A stretch of 64,000 nt of DNA from Paramecium octaurelia (Eukaryota; Ciliophora; Oligohymenophorea; Peniculida; Parameciidae). The notes under the pieces were generated by a model, which was not told the origin of the DNA, did no database searches, and saw nothing but the letters and a program-made list of their open reading frames with translations. Each line of letters starts with the position of its first letter. Position 1 is the first letter of the stretch. The DNA lies in NCBI GenBank assembly GCA_905182995.1, contig CAJJDP010000090.1:176574-240573 (forward strand), given 5' to 3'. This document shows positions 47,782-60,800 of the stretch, one piece after another. Position numbers and translations under genes: made by a program.

Positions 47782-49211
47782 TAATATGAAATGGCAATCG
47801 ACTAAAGAGAGAAAGAGATTGAGTACTTCAATCTAATAGAGTAATAGAGTTTATTCAATTTTAAATAGATATTCAATATAACTATATAATAGAGATATAA
47901 AAATTAATAATGAATTAATAATTAGAGGATATTTCAGAAGAAAAATCCTGAGAATTAAAAGAAGATAATAGCAAATGTTGAGAACCAGAGCAGTAAGAAG
48001 AACCTGAAAAGAAGGTTATCAACAGCTTATAATAGGGAAAAATATTGGCTAGGATGAAGAATAACTTTGAATGTCGAAAGTACAAAAGAAAGACGCAATA
48101 TAGATTATAGAAAAATAATAATTGTTTTACCCCAAGTATAAAAGAAGGTTTTACTATAACAGAATATCATTTTGGATGATTTTCAATTAAATGTAGAAAT
48201 TCTTTAGGAGAGAACTTTGGTCGTATTGTTATAAATGATTAAAATGAACTTATCAATTGAAAACTAATTGAGATTGCTCATAGTTGCAGAAACAGTACAA
48301 ATTGATCAAAATCAATTAATCATTCTTTAGAATTAATTAGATGATTGTTGGTTATTGTTAATAAAGCAAGGGTCAATTTAATTATTCTTATCCTATAGAA
48401 ACAATTAGATTCAAATTATAAGATAAGCTCATTGTCATTGCTAAAAAAGTAATCAGTCTTTTGGCGAATACTGTTATTTTCGGGAAGAACTACTTTGCTA
48501 GTAGCCATTACATTGGAGGATACAGAACTAATAAAAATAACAAGGTTTAAGGGTCTGAATTAATATCCTATTGATTAACTTTGAAATCAATCATTTACTT
48601 CTGAATAATAGATTTTGAAGTTTGGAACGCTCATGTTAAAATTGTGGAAGCATGAATCACTTAGTACTAAAGTGCATCAATTTGATTTATGTACCTGATA
48701 GAAAAGGAGCGATATTAAGATATCTAATTAGTGAACCTCTTAAGGTATTATCCTGATTACACTGTTACCCCCATTGTTAAAGGGTAACAAAGTATAGGGT
48801 ATATGGATTGAACAAGTATATAAAGAGGTTAAGAGTGGACAATTACTCAGTTTGACATAAATAATAATATAATATAAAATGCAAAAAATTCTGAATTTTA
48901 GGGAATATTTTTTGAACCCCAAAGGAATTAAGATTGTGCCTACTTCCAATTTCAAGAGGGCGACACCAGTTGAAGCATTATTTGATCAATCTGTGGTATT
49001 GCATAGGGCAGAGAAACAATTAGAGAAAAATGTTGTAGCATTCAAATTATAACCATATAAATATTCATTGAATAAACCTGAAATAAAGCAATACTTTACT
49101 CGATGTAATTCAAAATATTTAAAAGAAAGTGTATGGGTTGAATGTTGATAAAGTTAATACAATTAATTACATGGGAGCAATAAAGAGATCGCCAAAAGGA
49201 GGTCGTTATAG
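47782..49211 (+). repeat. Direct duplication copy 1 (1430 bp), left of N at 49212
   Basis: Every base I compared at the ends and through open frames is identical to 49213-50642, offset exactly 1431. The copy stops at the single N, which is what an unmerged contig overlap looks like. Confidence 0.95.
47791..49211 (+). pseudogene. Truncated duplicate of the cyclic-nucleotide-binding gene (assembly artefact)
   Basis: Same gene as 49222-50718, from its ATG, but cut at the contig edge before its last exon (MGAIKRSPKGG onward). Identical sequence with the full copy makes it an overlap artefact rather than a real paralogue or pseudogene. Confidence 0.85.
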
Positions 49212-49212
49212 N
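49212..49212. other. Single-N scaffold gap
   Basis: Lone ambiguous base at the junction between the two duplicate copies. Confidence 0.95.
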
Positions 49213-50642
49213 TAATATGAAATGGCAATCGACTAAAGAGAGAAAGAGATTGAGTACTTCAATCTAATAGAGTAATAGAGTTTATTCAATTTTAAATAGA
49301 TATTCAATATAACTATATAATAGAGATATAAAAATTAATAATGAATTAATAATTAGAGGATATTTCAGAAGAAAAATCCTGAGAATTAAAAGAAGATAAT
49401 AGCAAATGTTGAGAACCAGAGCAGTAAGAAGAACCTGAAAAGAAGGTTATCAACAGCTTATAATAGGGAAAAATATTGGCTAGGATGAAGAATAACTTTG
49501 AATGTCGAAAGTACAAAAGAAAGACGCAATATAGATTATAGAAAAATAATAATTGTTTTACCCCAAGTATAAAAGAAGGTTTTACTATAACAGAATATCA
49601 TTTTGGATGATTTTCAATTAAATGTAGAAATTCTTTAGGAGAGAACTTTGGTCGTATTGTTATAAATGATTAAAATGAACTTATCAATTGAAAACTAATT
49701 GAGATTGCTCATAGTTGCAGAAACAGTACAAATTGATCAAAATCAATTAATCATTCTTTAGAATTAATTAGATGATTGTTGGTTATTGTTAATAAAGCAA
49801 GGGTCAATTTAATTATTCTTATCCTATAGAAACAATTAGATTCAAATTATAAGATAAGCTCATTGTCATTGCTAAAAAAGTAATCAGTCTTTTGGCGAAT
49901 ACTGTTATTTTCGGGAAGAACTACTTTGCTAGTAGCCATTACATTGGAGGATACAGAACTAATAAAAATAACAAGGTTTAAGGGTCTGAATTAATATCCT
50001 ATTGATTAACTTTGAAATCAATCATTTACTTCTGAATAATAGATTTTGAAGTTTGGAACGCTCATGTTAAAATTGTGGAAGCATGAATCACTTAGTACTA
50101 AAGTGCATCAATTTGATTTATGTACCTGATAGAAAAGGAGCGATATTAAGATATCTAATTAGTGAACCTCTTAAGGTATTATCCTGATTACACTGTTACC
50201 CCCATTGTTAAAGGGTAACAAAGTATAGGGTATATGGATTGAACAAGTATATAAAGAGGTTAAGAGTGGACAATTACTCAGTTTGACATAAATAATAATA
50301 TAATATAAAATGCAAAAAATTCTGAATTTTAGGGAATATTTTTTGAACCCCAAAGGAATTAAGATTGTGCCTACTTCCAATTTCAAGAGGGCGACACCAG
50401 TTGAAGCATTATTTGATCAATCTGTGGTATTGCATAGGGCAGAGAAACAATTAGAGAAAAATGTTGTAGCATTCAAATTATAACCATATAAATATTCATT
50501 GAATAAACCTGAAATAAAGCAATACTTTACTCGATGTAATTCAAAATATTTAAAAGAAAGTGTATGGGTTGAATGTTGATAAAGTTAATACAATTAATTA
50601 CATGGGAGCAATAAAGAGATCGCCAAAAGGAGGTCGTTATAG
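49213..50642 (+). repeat. Direct duplication copy 2 (1430 bp), right of N at 49212
   Basis: Second copy of 47782-49211. Unlike copy 1 it continues into unique sequence (GAGAGAAGGATTTC...), so this is the intact contig. Confidence 0.95.
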
Positions 50643-50718
50643 AGAGAAGGATTTCAAGAAGGTGTATTTACACTTAAATGAGGAGATTGAGCCCTTCTTT
50701 TAGAAAATTGAGAAGTGA
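49222..50718 (+). CDS. Cyclic-nucleotide-binding-domain protein, soluble
   Basis: Starts MAIDQREKEIEYFNLI. A 28-nt intron (GTAATAGAGTTT...AAATAG) and a 22-nt one (GTAAGA...GAAG) restore the frame. The N-terminal part is basic (YFRRKILRIKRRQQQMLRTR). A cNBD-like fold follows: LDDFQLNVEILQERTLVVLL, CWLLLIKQGSIQLFLSYRNN, FGEYCYF, SGRTTLLVAITLEDTELIKI. The end after a 25-nt intron is INTINYMGAIKRSPKGGRYR then EEIEPFFQKIEK. Between FGEYCYF and SGRTT the frame shifts by one base at a TTTT run, so either an indel error or a pseudogene is present. No membrane span; it is not a channel. Ligand specificity unknown. Confidence 0.65.
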
Positions 50719-50784
50719 TTATATAAGCATACATGAAAAGTATTATACATGAACATTTAATTTAATAATTTGCATAAATAAAAC

Positions 50785-53181
50785 TCATTGAGGTTTATAT
50801 AACCACCCAGTTCTACAAAAAGCACCAGCCAAGACCAAAGATAAAATAGCCATCAATTTAATCAGAATATTTAATGATGGTCCTGAAGTATCCTTAAGAG
50901 GATCGCCAACAGTATCACCTAAAAAGACTAAATTCAAATTAATACCAATGACAGCAGCTTTGTGTTCATCAGATCCCTTCTTTTTGACTTCTCCAGCTTC
51001 ATTTCTATAGAATCCAGCTTCAATATATTTTTTGGCATTATCCCATGCTCCTCCAGTGTTCGATGCTGAAATGGCCATCTAAACACCGCTGACTAAAGCT
51101 CCTGGCAATAGACCAGCGACAGCATAAGGTCCTAAGAATAGTCCAACAGCAGTTGGAGTGACAATGACCTATAATTAGATAGCTGAAAATAAGTACCAAA
51201 AGTCCAGGAGGAATCATTTCTTTTAATGAAGCCTTGGTTGAAATGGCAATACAGGCTCTGAAATCTGGTTCTTCTGTGCCTGCATAAATACCTGGATGTT
51301 CATGTAATTATCTACGAACTTCTTCAACCATTTGAAGTGCAGCCTTTCCGACTGATTTCATAGTGAAGGCAGAGAATGCATATGGCAACATGGCACCAAC
51401 TAATAACATCGCAAAGATGATGGGATCATCGATTTTGGCACCTTCAGCATATGGGAATTGATCTCCTACTTTGTAGGTTTATATTCTTGTTAAATATCCA
51501 CCATAGAGTGATAAAGAGACTAGGGCAGCTGATCCAATAGCGAATCCTTTTCCAATGGCTGCAGTAGTGTTACCTGCAGCATCCAAGGCATCAGTAGATT
51601 CTCTGACATTTTCACCCAATTCACTCATTTCCGCAATACCTCCTGCATTGTCAGAAATGGGTCCATATGCATCAATTGCCAATCCTATGGTAAGATTGGA
51701 AAGCATTCCTAGAGCAGCCAAGGCAACTCCATAGAATGAGAGCATCTTCATAGACAACAAGGCAGTTAGAGCTATAGCCACAATAGGAACAATGGTTGAT
51801 AAGTATCCTAAGGCTAACCCATAGATAATGTTGGTTGCTGCTCCAGTTCCACAAGACTTAGCAACTTCTCTGACGGGTGTATAGGAATGAGATGTCATGT
51901 ATTCAGTGAAATACCCAATCAGCAATCCAGACCATAATCCCATAAGAGAGCACAAGAAAGCATGCCAAGGTTTAAGTTCTGACAATTAAATAGAGCCATC
52001 TGCAGCAACCATTACGAAGTCAGCAGGTAAACACCAGTATGCAATACCTATAATAATTGGAGATAATGCAACGGTTGATAACAACAATTGCAATTTCAAA
52101 GTGGATTCAATCTTATTTATGTGATTCACTTTTGAAATATAAACAGCATAAGCTGATACCAAAATGCAAATTCCGATACCAAATGCCGAAACCATCAATG
52201 GATACATCAATTAACTGATTTGAATGACATAACTATCCCCTTATGCAACCCTTAATTAAGTAGATGAAACAACCAAGGCTGCACAAGTAGATTCTGCAAA
52301 TGAACCGAATAAGTCAGCTCCCATACCAGCAATATCACCGACATTATCACCCACATTGTCAGCTATAGTGGCTGGATTCTTTAAATAATGTATGAAATCA
52401 ATATACCTTTGGACTGTCTTCTGGCAAGTTCTTCTCTACTTTGCCTACGAGATCTGCTCCCACATCGGCTGCCTTAGTGTAAATACCACCACCCACTCTG
52501 CCGAATAATGCAAATGTTGATCCTCCCAATCCATAGGCTGCCACGTAATCGAACATTGTGACCAAATCCTCAAAATTGTTGTCTTCACTCTTCACGATTA
52601 TTGCATTATAGATTATTATTATTAATGTTAAAATTGAAAGCGATATTGACACCAATAAAAATCCCATTACGCAACCACCTCGATATGCCATCTTTAATAG
52701 CTTATATACTTCACTTACTTGAAATGCATTTGCTAATGATGTGATTGCTGAAAATGCAGTCCTAAAATTAGCTGCTGTCGCTATGGCCATTCCCAAATAT
52801 CCACAAAGCATTGAAGTTGCTGCTCCCAATACAAATGCCAATGAAGACCATGGTGAAATAAACTATCGTATATATATACTCCTCATACTATCAATAAAAC
52901 AGCCATGATCGCTAAAAACACACTGCAATCTGTGTATTCCTCCCTTAAAAAGGCTTGAGCTCCCTTTTTTAAATATTGTCAAAGCTTACATCTTATATGT
53001 GTTCTCCTATCTCTAACAGAGTCTCTATTTTCTCCTATTCTGCACCCTATAACAATTCTGTCAATCCCTCATGTTTGTGATGAATCTCCACTTTATGAAC
53101 TGCCATCCAATTGAAGATAGCCCAAACTATACCACAAGCACAAGCAATGAAAATGAACACTAGGGCTGTCACAAATTCCAT
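50785..53181 (-). CDS. Vacuolar-type H+-translocating pyrophosphatase, K+-dependent type
   Basis: Membrane pyrophosphatase of about 760 residues that couples PPi hydrolysis to H+ pumping into vacuoles or acidocalcisomes. Core motifs are visible: [20 protein letters not shown] (the PPi/Mg site [11 protein letters not shown]), [34 protein letters not shown], and [19 protein letters not shown] near the end. The segment [18 protein letters not shown] has Ala at the position that is Lys in K+-independent enzymes, which marks the K+-dependent class. It has about 15 membrane spans. It has at least one intron (28 nt, about 52381-52408). Start [15 protein letters not shown]; stop LYKPQ-TGA. Confidence 0.95.
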
Positions 53182-53337
53182 TATATTTAAATTTAATAAA
53201 AAATCTTAATTTCATTTGTTTAATATATATTTTTAGATTTAAGTATGTATTAAATCACCAAAAGTGCGTAAACAGTTATCAAATAATAGACTATAATTAA
53301 TTAATATAAATAATTTTAATAAATTGCACCAAAAAAT

Positions 53338-55667
53338 ATGATGAAGAAAGCAGAAATAGAGCATGACGAGTATAAAAGACCGCCCAACCTATTGAAAGCC
53401 AAAAAACATGGTATTGCCAAAAGGTTTGCAGCTCCAATGCCTTTTACTGATTTTGATAAGGGGAGTGTATGTCCATGTTGCGGATATCCATACAAAAACT
53501 AAATCCTTCCACTATGCGTCTCTATATCCGAATTCAGTTTTATCGGATCAGGGATAGTTCTGTACTTCGATTTTGTGATTTACTCACAAATTATTTTACT
53601 AATCTACATGTTAGTGTAATACAATATATAGATCAATAGTAGGAGTGTACACTTTTTATGATAATAGTTAAGGGTTCAGATGCTATATTGAAAACAAAGA
53701 GAAAGCTTCATCATGCGAAGAAGATATCTACAATAAGTTTTCAAGATCTAATGTGTATAAGTAATGAGCATCTAAATAATTAAGAGAGTTAGATGTTGTG
53801 GCTAGTTACTTAAATTTTGCAACAATTATTTTATTGATAATTTCTACGTTGATCTATCGTAGACATATTAATAAAATTTGTTTGGAGATTGATGATGCGG
53901 AAATTGAGGTTTCTGATTACTCAATTATGATCTATAATGCTCCAAAAAATTGTAAAAAAGAAGACATTAGATCGTACTTCTTGTAGGAGGAAGGCATGGA
54001 GGAGTTGGAGTTGAGAAAGATTTGTATGGCTTATGAGGTGAAGCCTTTTTTGTAATTAAAAATAGAATTGGAGGAGAATTAAGCAGAATTATCTCATGTT
54101 TTGGATCTGGAAAGATAGAAAAAGAAGTCGTCTAAATCCAAAGCTGAAATCCTATAGAAGATTAAGGAAATTCATGAAAAATTAGATTATGTAGAGAAGT
54201 ACAAGGAAATCATTTTCAGATTTACTGGAGTCATCTTTTTATCCTTCAATTATGAAAAGCATGCTGATTAGGTTTGCGATCAATTTCAATAGACAAAATT
54301 TTAATTGTTATTAGAGCAACTCAATCTGAAGAAATACCAGAATCGAAAGTTTCTAGGAAATTCAGTGATAGTCAGAAAAGCACCTTTGCCAGGTGATGTG
54401 CTTTGGGAAAATCTGGGCATCGAAATCAAAGAACAATATAAAAGAATAGTGACAACGAATGTTGTAACAGCAGCTCTGTTAGCTATAGGGTTTGCAATGA
54501 TCTTTGGATTATCTTATATGTAAGAATTCATCAACGCATAAGTGAATTACGATCCTACTACGACAGCTGTGATTATCAATTTTCTTGGTTTCTTGGCCTC
54601 CCTCATCATTTCCTTTATAAACAGTGTTTTATCATCTACAATAATAAAATTAATCATTAGAGAATAGCATTCAACCAAAACTGAATATGACATAAGTATA
54701 GCTAAGAAGATAGGTTTGGCTGAGTTTATCAATGTAGCAATCCTAACTCTTTTGGTTAACATCTTGATCAAAGGGTAAAATGAAACAACTATAAACACAA
54801 TGTATCAAAAGGGAGGATTAAATTCAGATGTGATGTGGATCTTTATGACAGATTCCTTTATGCCTTGGTTTCTGTTCATCTTTGACTTCGAACATCTAAA
54901 GAAGTTATACATACGTCGACAGATCAAACAATTGGGGTCCACTTGTAAACTAACACAAAAGGAAGCTAATGAGTACATTCATCATCTTAAAGAAGAGCAT
55001 TTGAGGGTCCCATGATTAATTTGGCCGAGAAGTATCCTGCAATAGCTAAGACTTTATTGATGGCTCTGTTCTATGCTCCATTGCTGCCAGCATGTTCTTT
55101 TTTTGCACTTGCGAGTATAATGGGAATCTACTGGATTGAGAAGATCTTATTATTGAGAAGAGATTCAAAACCCTTACCTACAGGCAGTGATATGGCCTAA
55201 GCCATGGTTGAATTCTACATAGATCTTGTGATTCTTATTTACAGTGTAATGATCGAGTATTAAAGATTTAGTTAGGTAATTGCGTTTGGGAATACACGGT
55301 ATTTAATACAATGCATTGGTCAACGTGGATTTCTTTTATTATTTGTTCCATCTTTTATCTGCTTCCCAAAGAACGAGTCCTAGAATTCATTTTGAAGATA
55401 GGAATAGATAATGCCACTGAAGAGTCATATGATGCGAAGAGTCCCACATTCTTGGATGATTACGACAGAAGAAATCCAGTTACTGCAGAGGAAGCCAAAA
55501 GAATTTGGATTGAAAATCAGCAACAACAAAATTCTGAAATGAATCAAATTAATTAGCTGTATTATTTATATCAATCTAGTTTAGTATGTCTGCTAAGCAA
55601 CTTGACATTTCGATCTATCGTTATCATTATAACATAATGCAATAATAATCCAGATAGCAGATTTTGA
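53338..55667 (+). CDS. OSCA/TMEM63-like (CSC1/DUF221) channel protein
   Basis: Begins MMKKAEIEHDEYKRPPNLLK. The first membrane spans (SIGSGIVLYFDFVIYSQIIL region and YLNFATIILLIISTLIYRRH) flank a cytosolic domain (VSDYSIMIYNAPKNCKKEDI, FRFTGVIFLSFNYEKHAD). The OSCA hallmark APLPGDVLWENLGIEIKEQY is present. Further membrane segments (TTNVVTAALLAIGFAMIFGL; FINFLGFLASLIISFINSVL-type; SDVMWIFMTDSFMPWFLFIF) follow, and PLPTGSDMAQAMVEFYIDLV. The family forms mechanically or osmotically gated cation channels in plants and animals; here the same is likely but not shown. The C-terminal end (VTAEEAKRIWIENQQQQNSE) is hydrophilic, with the stop at 55665-55667 least certain. Several small introns are implied. 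Confidence 0.82.
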
Positions 55668-56495
55668 TGACTAATCACAAGTCTTTTTCGAAAGTTCATC
55701 CAGAATTCAAGACAGAAAATAATTATAATCTGAAAAAGCTATAATATTGATTAAATTAATGAATACTATAATAATTAAACGAAAATTATGTACTTTATAT
55801 GAGATCATCAGAGAGTAGAAATAATAGACCTACTTAAATCCTGACTTAGTTTGGCTCATGTACACAGGAACCAGATTTAGTCTCATATTGAGATTGGATC
55901 AATTTAATGAGAAAGAGTATCAAGTATTCAATTCCAATAACGATTAGGACCAAGAATTGATTCTTGTCAAAAATATTATTAATTGGTTTCATTTATTAAC
56001 TCCCATAAGTTAGATTCAACTAATCACCATTAAAAGTGTACTTGCTATTATTATAGCTGCTTTTCACATACTTTCTATCTTGATGATAGTACTAGAGATT
56101 AAATAATCGAATTTCTTAAACCAATACCAAAATATATTTTACACATATTTTCAAATTTTAATACTTTATCCCTCCTTCATACATATCTATCAAATTTAAA
56201 ATCACAATCCTAATAATATTTTAGTCTGGTGTTGTACAATCCCACTATTCATAAATTATATGATATTTTCGTATTTTTAACGAAATTACTTATTGCCAAT
56301 TAAAAATCCTTTTACAAAAAGATATAGGATCTAAAATTACTTACAGAATTTTATTGAAATCATAATTCTTGTTGCCATGCCTTATTTCGAGGAAATCGTT
56401 CAAACTACTATAATGATGCTCTTATTCCTACTTTAATTGATAGATGCCTTATTTAACTAACCATATTCAATGCAAATAAACCTTAATTATTGTTT
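55118..56495 (+). repeat. Direct duplication copy 1 (1378 bp), left of N at 56496
   Basis: Identical to 56497-57874 at offset 1379, ending exactly at the N. It contains the last part of the OSCA-like gene and the first part of the TmcB-like gene. Confidence 0.95.
55759..56495 (+). pseudogene. Truncated duplicate start of TmcB-like gene (assembly artefact)
   Basis: Same as the first 737 bp of the gene starting at 57138 (MNTIIIKRKLCTLYEII), cut at the contig edge. Not an independent gene. Confidence 0.85.
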
Positions 56496-56496
56496 N
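56496..56496. other. Single-N scaffold gap
   Basis: Lone ambiguous base at the second duplication junction. Confidence 0.95.
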
Positions 56497-57046
56497 TAAT
56501 GGGAATCTACTGGATTGAGAAGATCTTATTATTGAGAAGAGATTCAAAACCCTTACCTACAGGCAGTGATATGGCCTAAGCCATGGTTGAATTCTACATA
56601 GATCTTGTGATTCTTATTTACAGTGTAATGATCGAGTATTAAAGATTTAGTTAGGTAATTGCGTTTGGGAATACACGGTATTTAATACAATGCATTGGTC
56701 AACGTGGATTTCTTTTATTATTTGTTCCATCTTTTATCTGCTTCCCAAAGAACGAGTCCTAGAATTCATTTTGAAGATAGGAATAGATAATGCCACTGAA
56801 GAGTCATATGATGCGAAGAGTCCCACATTCTTGGATGATTACGACAGAAGAAATCCAGTTACTGCAGAGGAAGCCAAAAGAATTTGGATTGAAAATCAGC
56901 AACAACAAAATTCTGAAATGAATCAAATTAATTAGCTGTATTATTTATATCAATCTAGTTTAGTATGTCTGCTAAGCAACTTGACATTTCGATCTATCGT
57001 TATCATTATAACATAATGCAATAATAATCCAGATAGCAGATTTTGA
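56497..57046 (+). pseudogene. Duplicate 3' end of OSCA-like gene (assembly artefact)
   Basis: Repeats 55118-55667, beginning inside the OSCA-like coding region just after the N. There is no 5' half; it is the overlap, not a gene. Confidence 0.85.
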
Positions 57047-57874
57047 TGACTAATCACAAGTCTTTTTCGAAAGTTCATCCAGAATTCAAGACAGAAAATA
57101 ATTATAATCTGAAAAAGCTATAATATTGATTAAATTAATGAATACTATAATAATTAAACGAAAATTATGTACTTTATATGAGATCATCAGAGAGTAGAAA
57201 TAATAGACCTACTTAAATCCTGACTTAGTTTGGCTCATGTACACAGGAACCAGATTTAGTCTCATATTGAGATTGGATCAATTTAATGAGAAAGAGTATC
57301 AAGTATTCAATTCCAATAACGATTAGGACCAAGAATTGATTCTTGTCAAAAATATTATTAATTGGTTTCATTTATTAACTCCCATAAGTTAGATTCAACT
57401 AATCACCATTAAAAGTGTACTTGCTATTATTATAGCTGCTTTTCACATACTTTCTATCTTGATGATAGTACTAGAGATTAAATAATCGAATTTCTTAAAC
57501 CAATACCAAAATATATTTTACACATATTTTCAAATTTTAATACTTTATCCCTCCTTCATACATATCTATCAAATTTAAAATCACAATCCTAATAATATTT
57601 TAGTCTGGTGTTGTACAATCCCACTATTCATAAATTATATGATATTTTCGTATTTTTAACGAAATTACTTATTGCCAATTAAAAATCCTTTTACAAAAAG
57701 ATATAGGATCTAAAATTACTTACAGAATTTTATTGAAATCATAATTCTTGTTGCCATGCCTTATTTCGAGGAAATCGTTCAAACTACTATAATGATGCTC
57801 TTATTCCTACTTTAATTGATAGATGCCTTATTTAACTAACCATATTCAATGCAAATAAACCTTAATTATTGTTT
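56497..57874 (+). repeat. Direct duplication copy 2 (1378 bp), right of N at 56496
   Basis: Second copy of 55118-56495; it continues into unique sequence (CTGCTCTTCTATC...). Confidence 0.95.
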
Positions 57875-60800
57875 CTGCTCTTCTATCTTGTTATTTGGTT
57901 CAGCAGTAAAGTGTTTATCCATCAGTTTTAGTTAAAAAGAATACTTATTTTACAGTTTGATGCTTGTTCCTCTTTTAAGTTTGTTTATGAAAAGAATTTT
58001 GATTCTGACATACTCTATGAACCTAGAAGAGAATCAGCTATCCAAAAGCCTACTATTTCAAATAGCAGATGAATTCTATTCTAAGAATCCCATAACATAA
58101 AGCAAGATATTATTCATCCTTAAAAACAAATACAAAATAATGGCAAATAAATAGACAACAAAACAATCAGAACCATGGCAAAATCATTATATCCTAATGT
58201 TATTATTAAGATTATATGACACTTATTCTTAACAATAGAAAAATAAGGAAGAGGAACTACAATTATACATAATATTCTTCATATTTTGGACACAAGAAAA
58301 ACTGAACTTGGCATATATCCAATTGAAACAACATCAGATGTAATCATCCCATTAATCTATATATTTTTAAATTATCAAAATATATTGCTCTAAATTAATA
58401 CTACAAAGAATAAATTAAGATTTAAAATCTTCTTAGGGCAGATTAGATTTATCATCAGTAAAATAAAGTCACTCATTAATTGAGAAATCCATGCCTTTGA
58501 TAACAGAAATACTAATTTTAAAGAATAAATTTCTGGACTCATTATCTATTGGCTATGATAGAATAGAGCAACTGTCTTAGAAATGCGTCAATTTAAGTGA
58601 TAAGATTGTAGAATTGAAAAATCTTGTATTTGAAGATATGGAAATAGATATTCTTGTAATCTAAAAGCAAATAATTAAATTTAATATTCTTGATTTACGC
58701 TTACTATCTTTAGTTTTTGGATCTGTGTTGAATGATTATCATATAACATTTCAAATTGAACAAAGGATTGAGGATTTACTCAATCAAGAACGTAATGTGC
58801 TATCTCGAGGCATTTAGAATACATCCTTATTGAATGATGATGTTATCATTATGCAAATAAGCATGATGAAAAGTCAAGGCTAGATCTTAAATAAGGACAA
58901 AACTAAAATTTTGAAATATTTTAAATTTCCAAATGATGAATCCTTCAAATCCATTTCCCAATTAAATCAACTCCTACCAGAATACTTGGTAGTCAAACAT
59001 GATAGATTCTTAAAGGAATTTCTGACCACAGGAGAGTCAAAGCTATTTAATACAAGTCATGATGTATTTCCATCCTATTATTCAGGTTTCTCATTCTTGG
59101 TCACCTTATAATTAATACCCTCGTATGATGAAATGGATGATTATGTCTTATCAGCTATTCTTAAGAAGACTTATGAACATGGTGATTTTATAATATTTGA
59201 TGAGTCTGGTAAAATATTGGGATTGTCAGATTAAATGCTATAAATATTAGTTCACAGTGATTCTGAATTTAGTAAGGCTTTATTAAATTCCTATATTTAC
59301 TTTTGGTTCAAAGATTTGCTAATTATGATTAATTAACAAATGGAATCTATGTAGGAATATACTCAACAATTTACATTGTTTACATAGGCAGCACAGATTC
59401 AACCAATTACAAATTTGTAAGAATTAATATAATCTCATGATTAATATTAGAAATAGCATTTCCTTAAAAGCAATAGGACAGATTAAGATTAATAATATGA
59501 ATAAAAGCAAATGATGAAGGTTTCATTTTATGAGATCAATTACGTTATTTAGATGTATGATTTCATAAATGATAATATATCAAAATTTACTTAAAATTAA
59601 ATTGGATTCCAAGTGACATTCAATTTATAATTCTAAAAAATGTAAGGACAACACCCTCTTTTTATATTACAAATCACTGAATACGTTGAAAAACAATTAA
59701 AATTTATTAGTCCTAAAAGCATAGGGACAATCAGCCCATATAGCTCAATTAGTAAAATAAGATCACCTCCATAACAAAGTGATCTGAATTCTTTGAGTAA
59801 CGCAGACATGGATGAATTACATCAGGAATTAGTAATCAACTAAACAATTATCAATAAATTAATATTGAGATAAGAGATGGAGGATGCTAGAGTCTTCATT
59901 TAGAATGGCCAGGATGGAGAAAATTTTTAAGCCATGATGGAAAAAGAAAACAAGGAAAGCAACTTGATATCTCCAAGGTCTCATAGAGAAATCTTAATGC
60001 AAAAAGGACTTATTGAGGATGACTCTGAAGATATCAAAGGAAATGAGTCCAACATTATCAAGAGTAGTTCCTAAAGAGAAAATATAGAAATAGGAAATAA
60101 ATAGGCTGAATTCCAAATAGAGAATTAGTCAAGATCTAGTGCAACATCAGACAAAACATAAAATTCAGTCTATCATTTGATCAGAAATTTATAGTACAAA
60201 ATTACATATTAAACTGGTATAGTTAAAGCTATTTGTAATACCATTTGTCTGTCTGCTTTTCTAATAATTTTGGTTGGCGTTTAATTAAATGTCGAAAGGA
60301 ACAATTCTGATGAATTATAGTATAGGATCCCTCTAGTCAGATTGCCTTAAAGATTTAATAGATTATATTGTACATTTACAGCTATAGGTTAATTATAGTT
60401 GTAGAATAAACTATTGAATATATCATATGGGGAATATTATGAATATAGAATCAGAAATGAAAGTGCTCAGAAAAGAAATGAATTATAAAACTTAATTTCA
60501 GATCTCAGGGATTAATTCTCCCATTTTTAATTGCCCCCATTAACAATCAGAATCATTAATGAATACATTTATCAATTGGACAATACGACCATGCTCTAAT
60601 TTGATATTATTGCTAATGAATATACGTCTCAGATTAACCAATATCTGTAAATATAAGACTAGACTTTAGAAGATGTTTTCAAGATCGAAACACTATTGGA
60701 ATTCCTAAAAGGAAATTTAATAGCCTAATTAAAGATAACTATTAATGTGGTAGATGAAATTGAGCGAGAATTCTTTGATTTTATTGATTATTCTTCAATA

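Noticed and set aside
47782..50642. True tandem gene duplication
   Set aside because: Perfect identity, a single N exactly at the junction, and a left copy ending at that N fit an unmerged contig overlap better.
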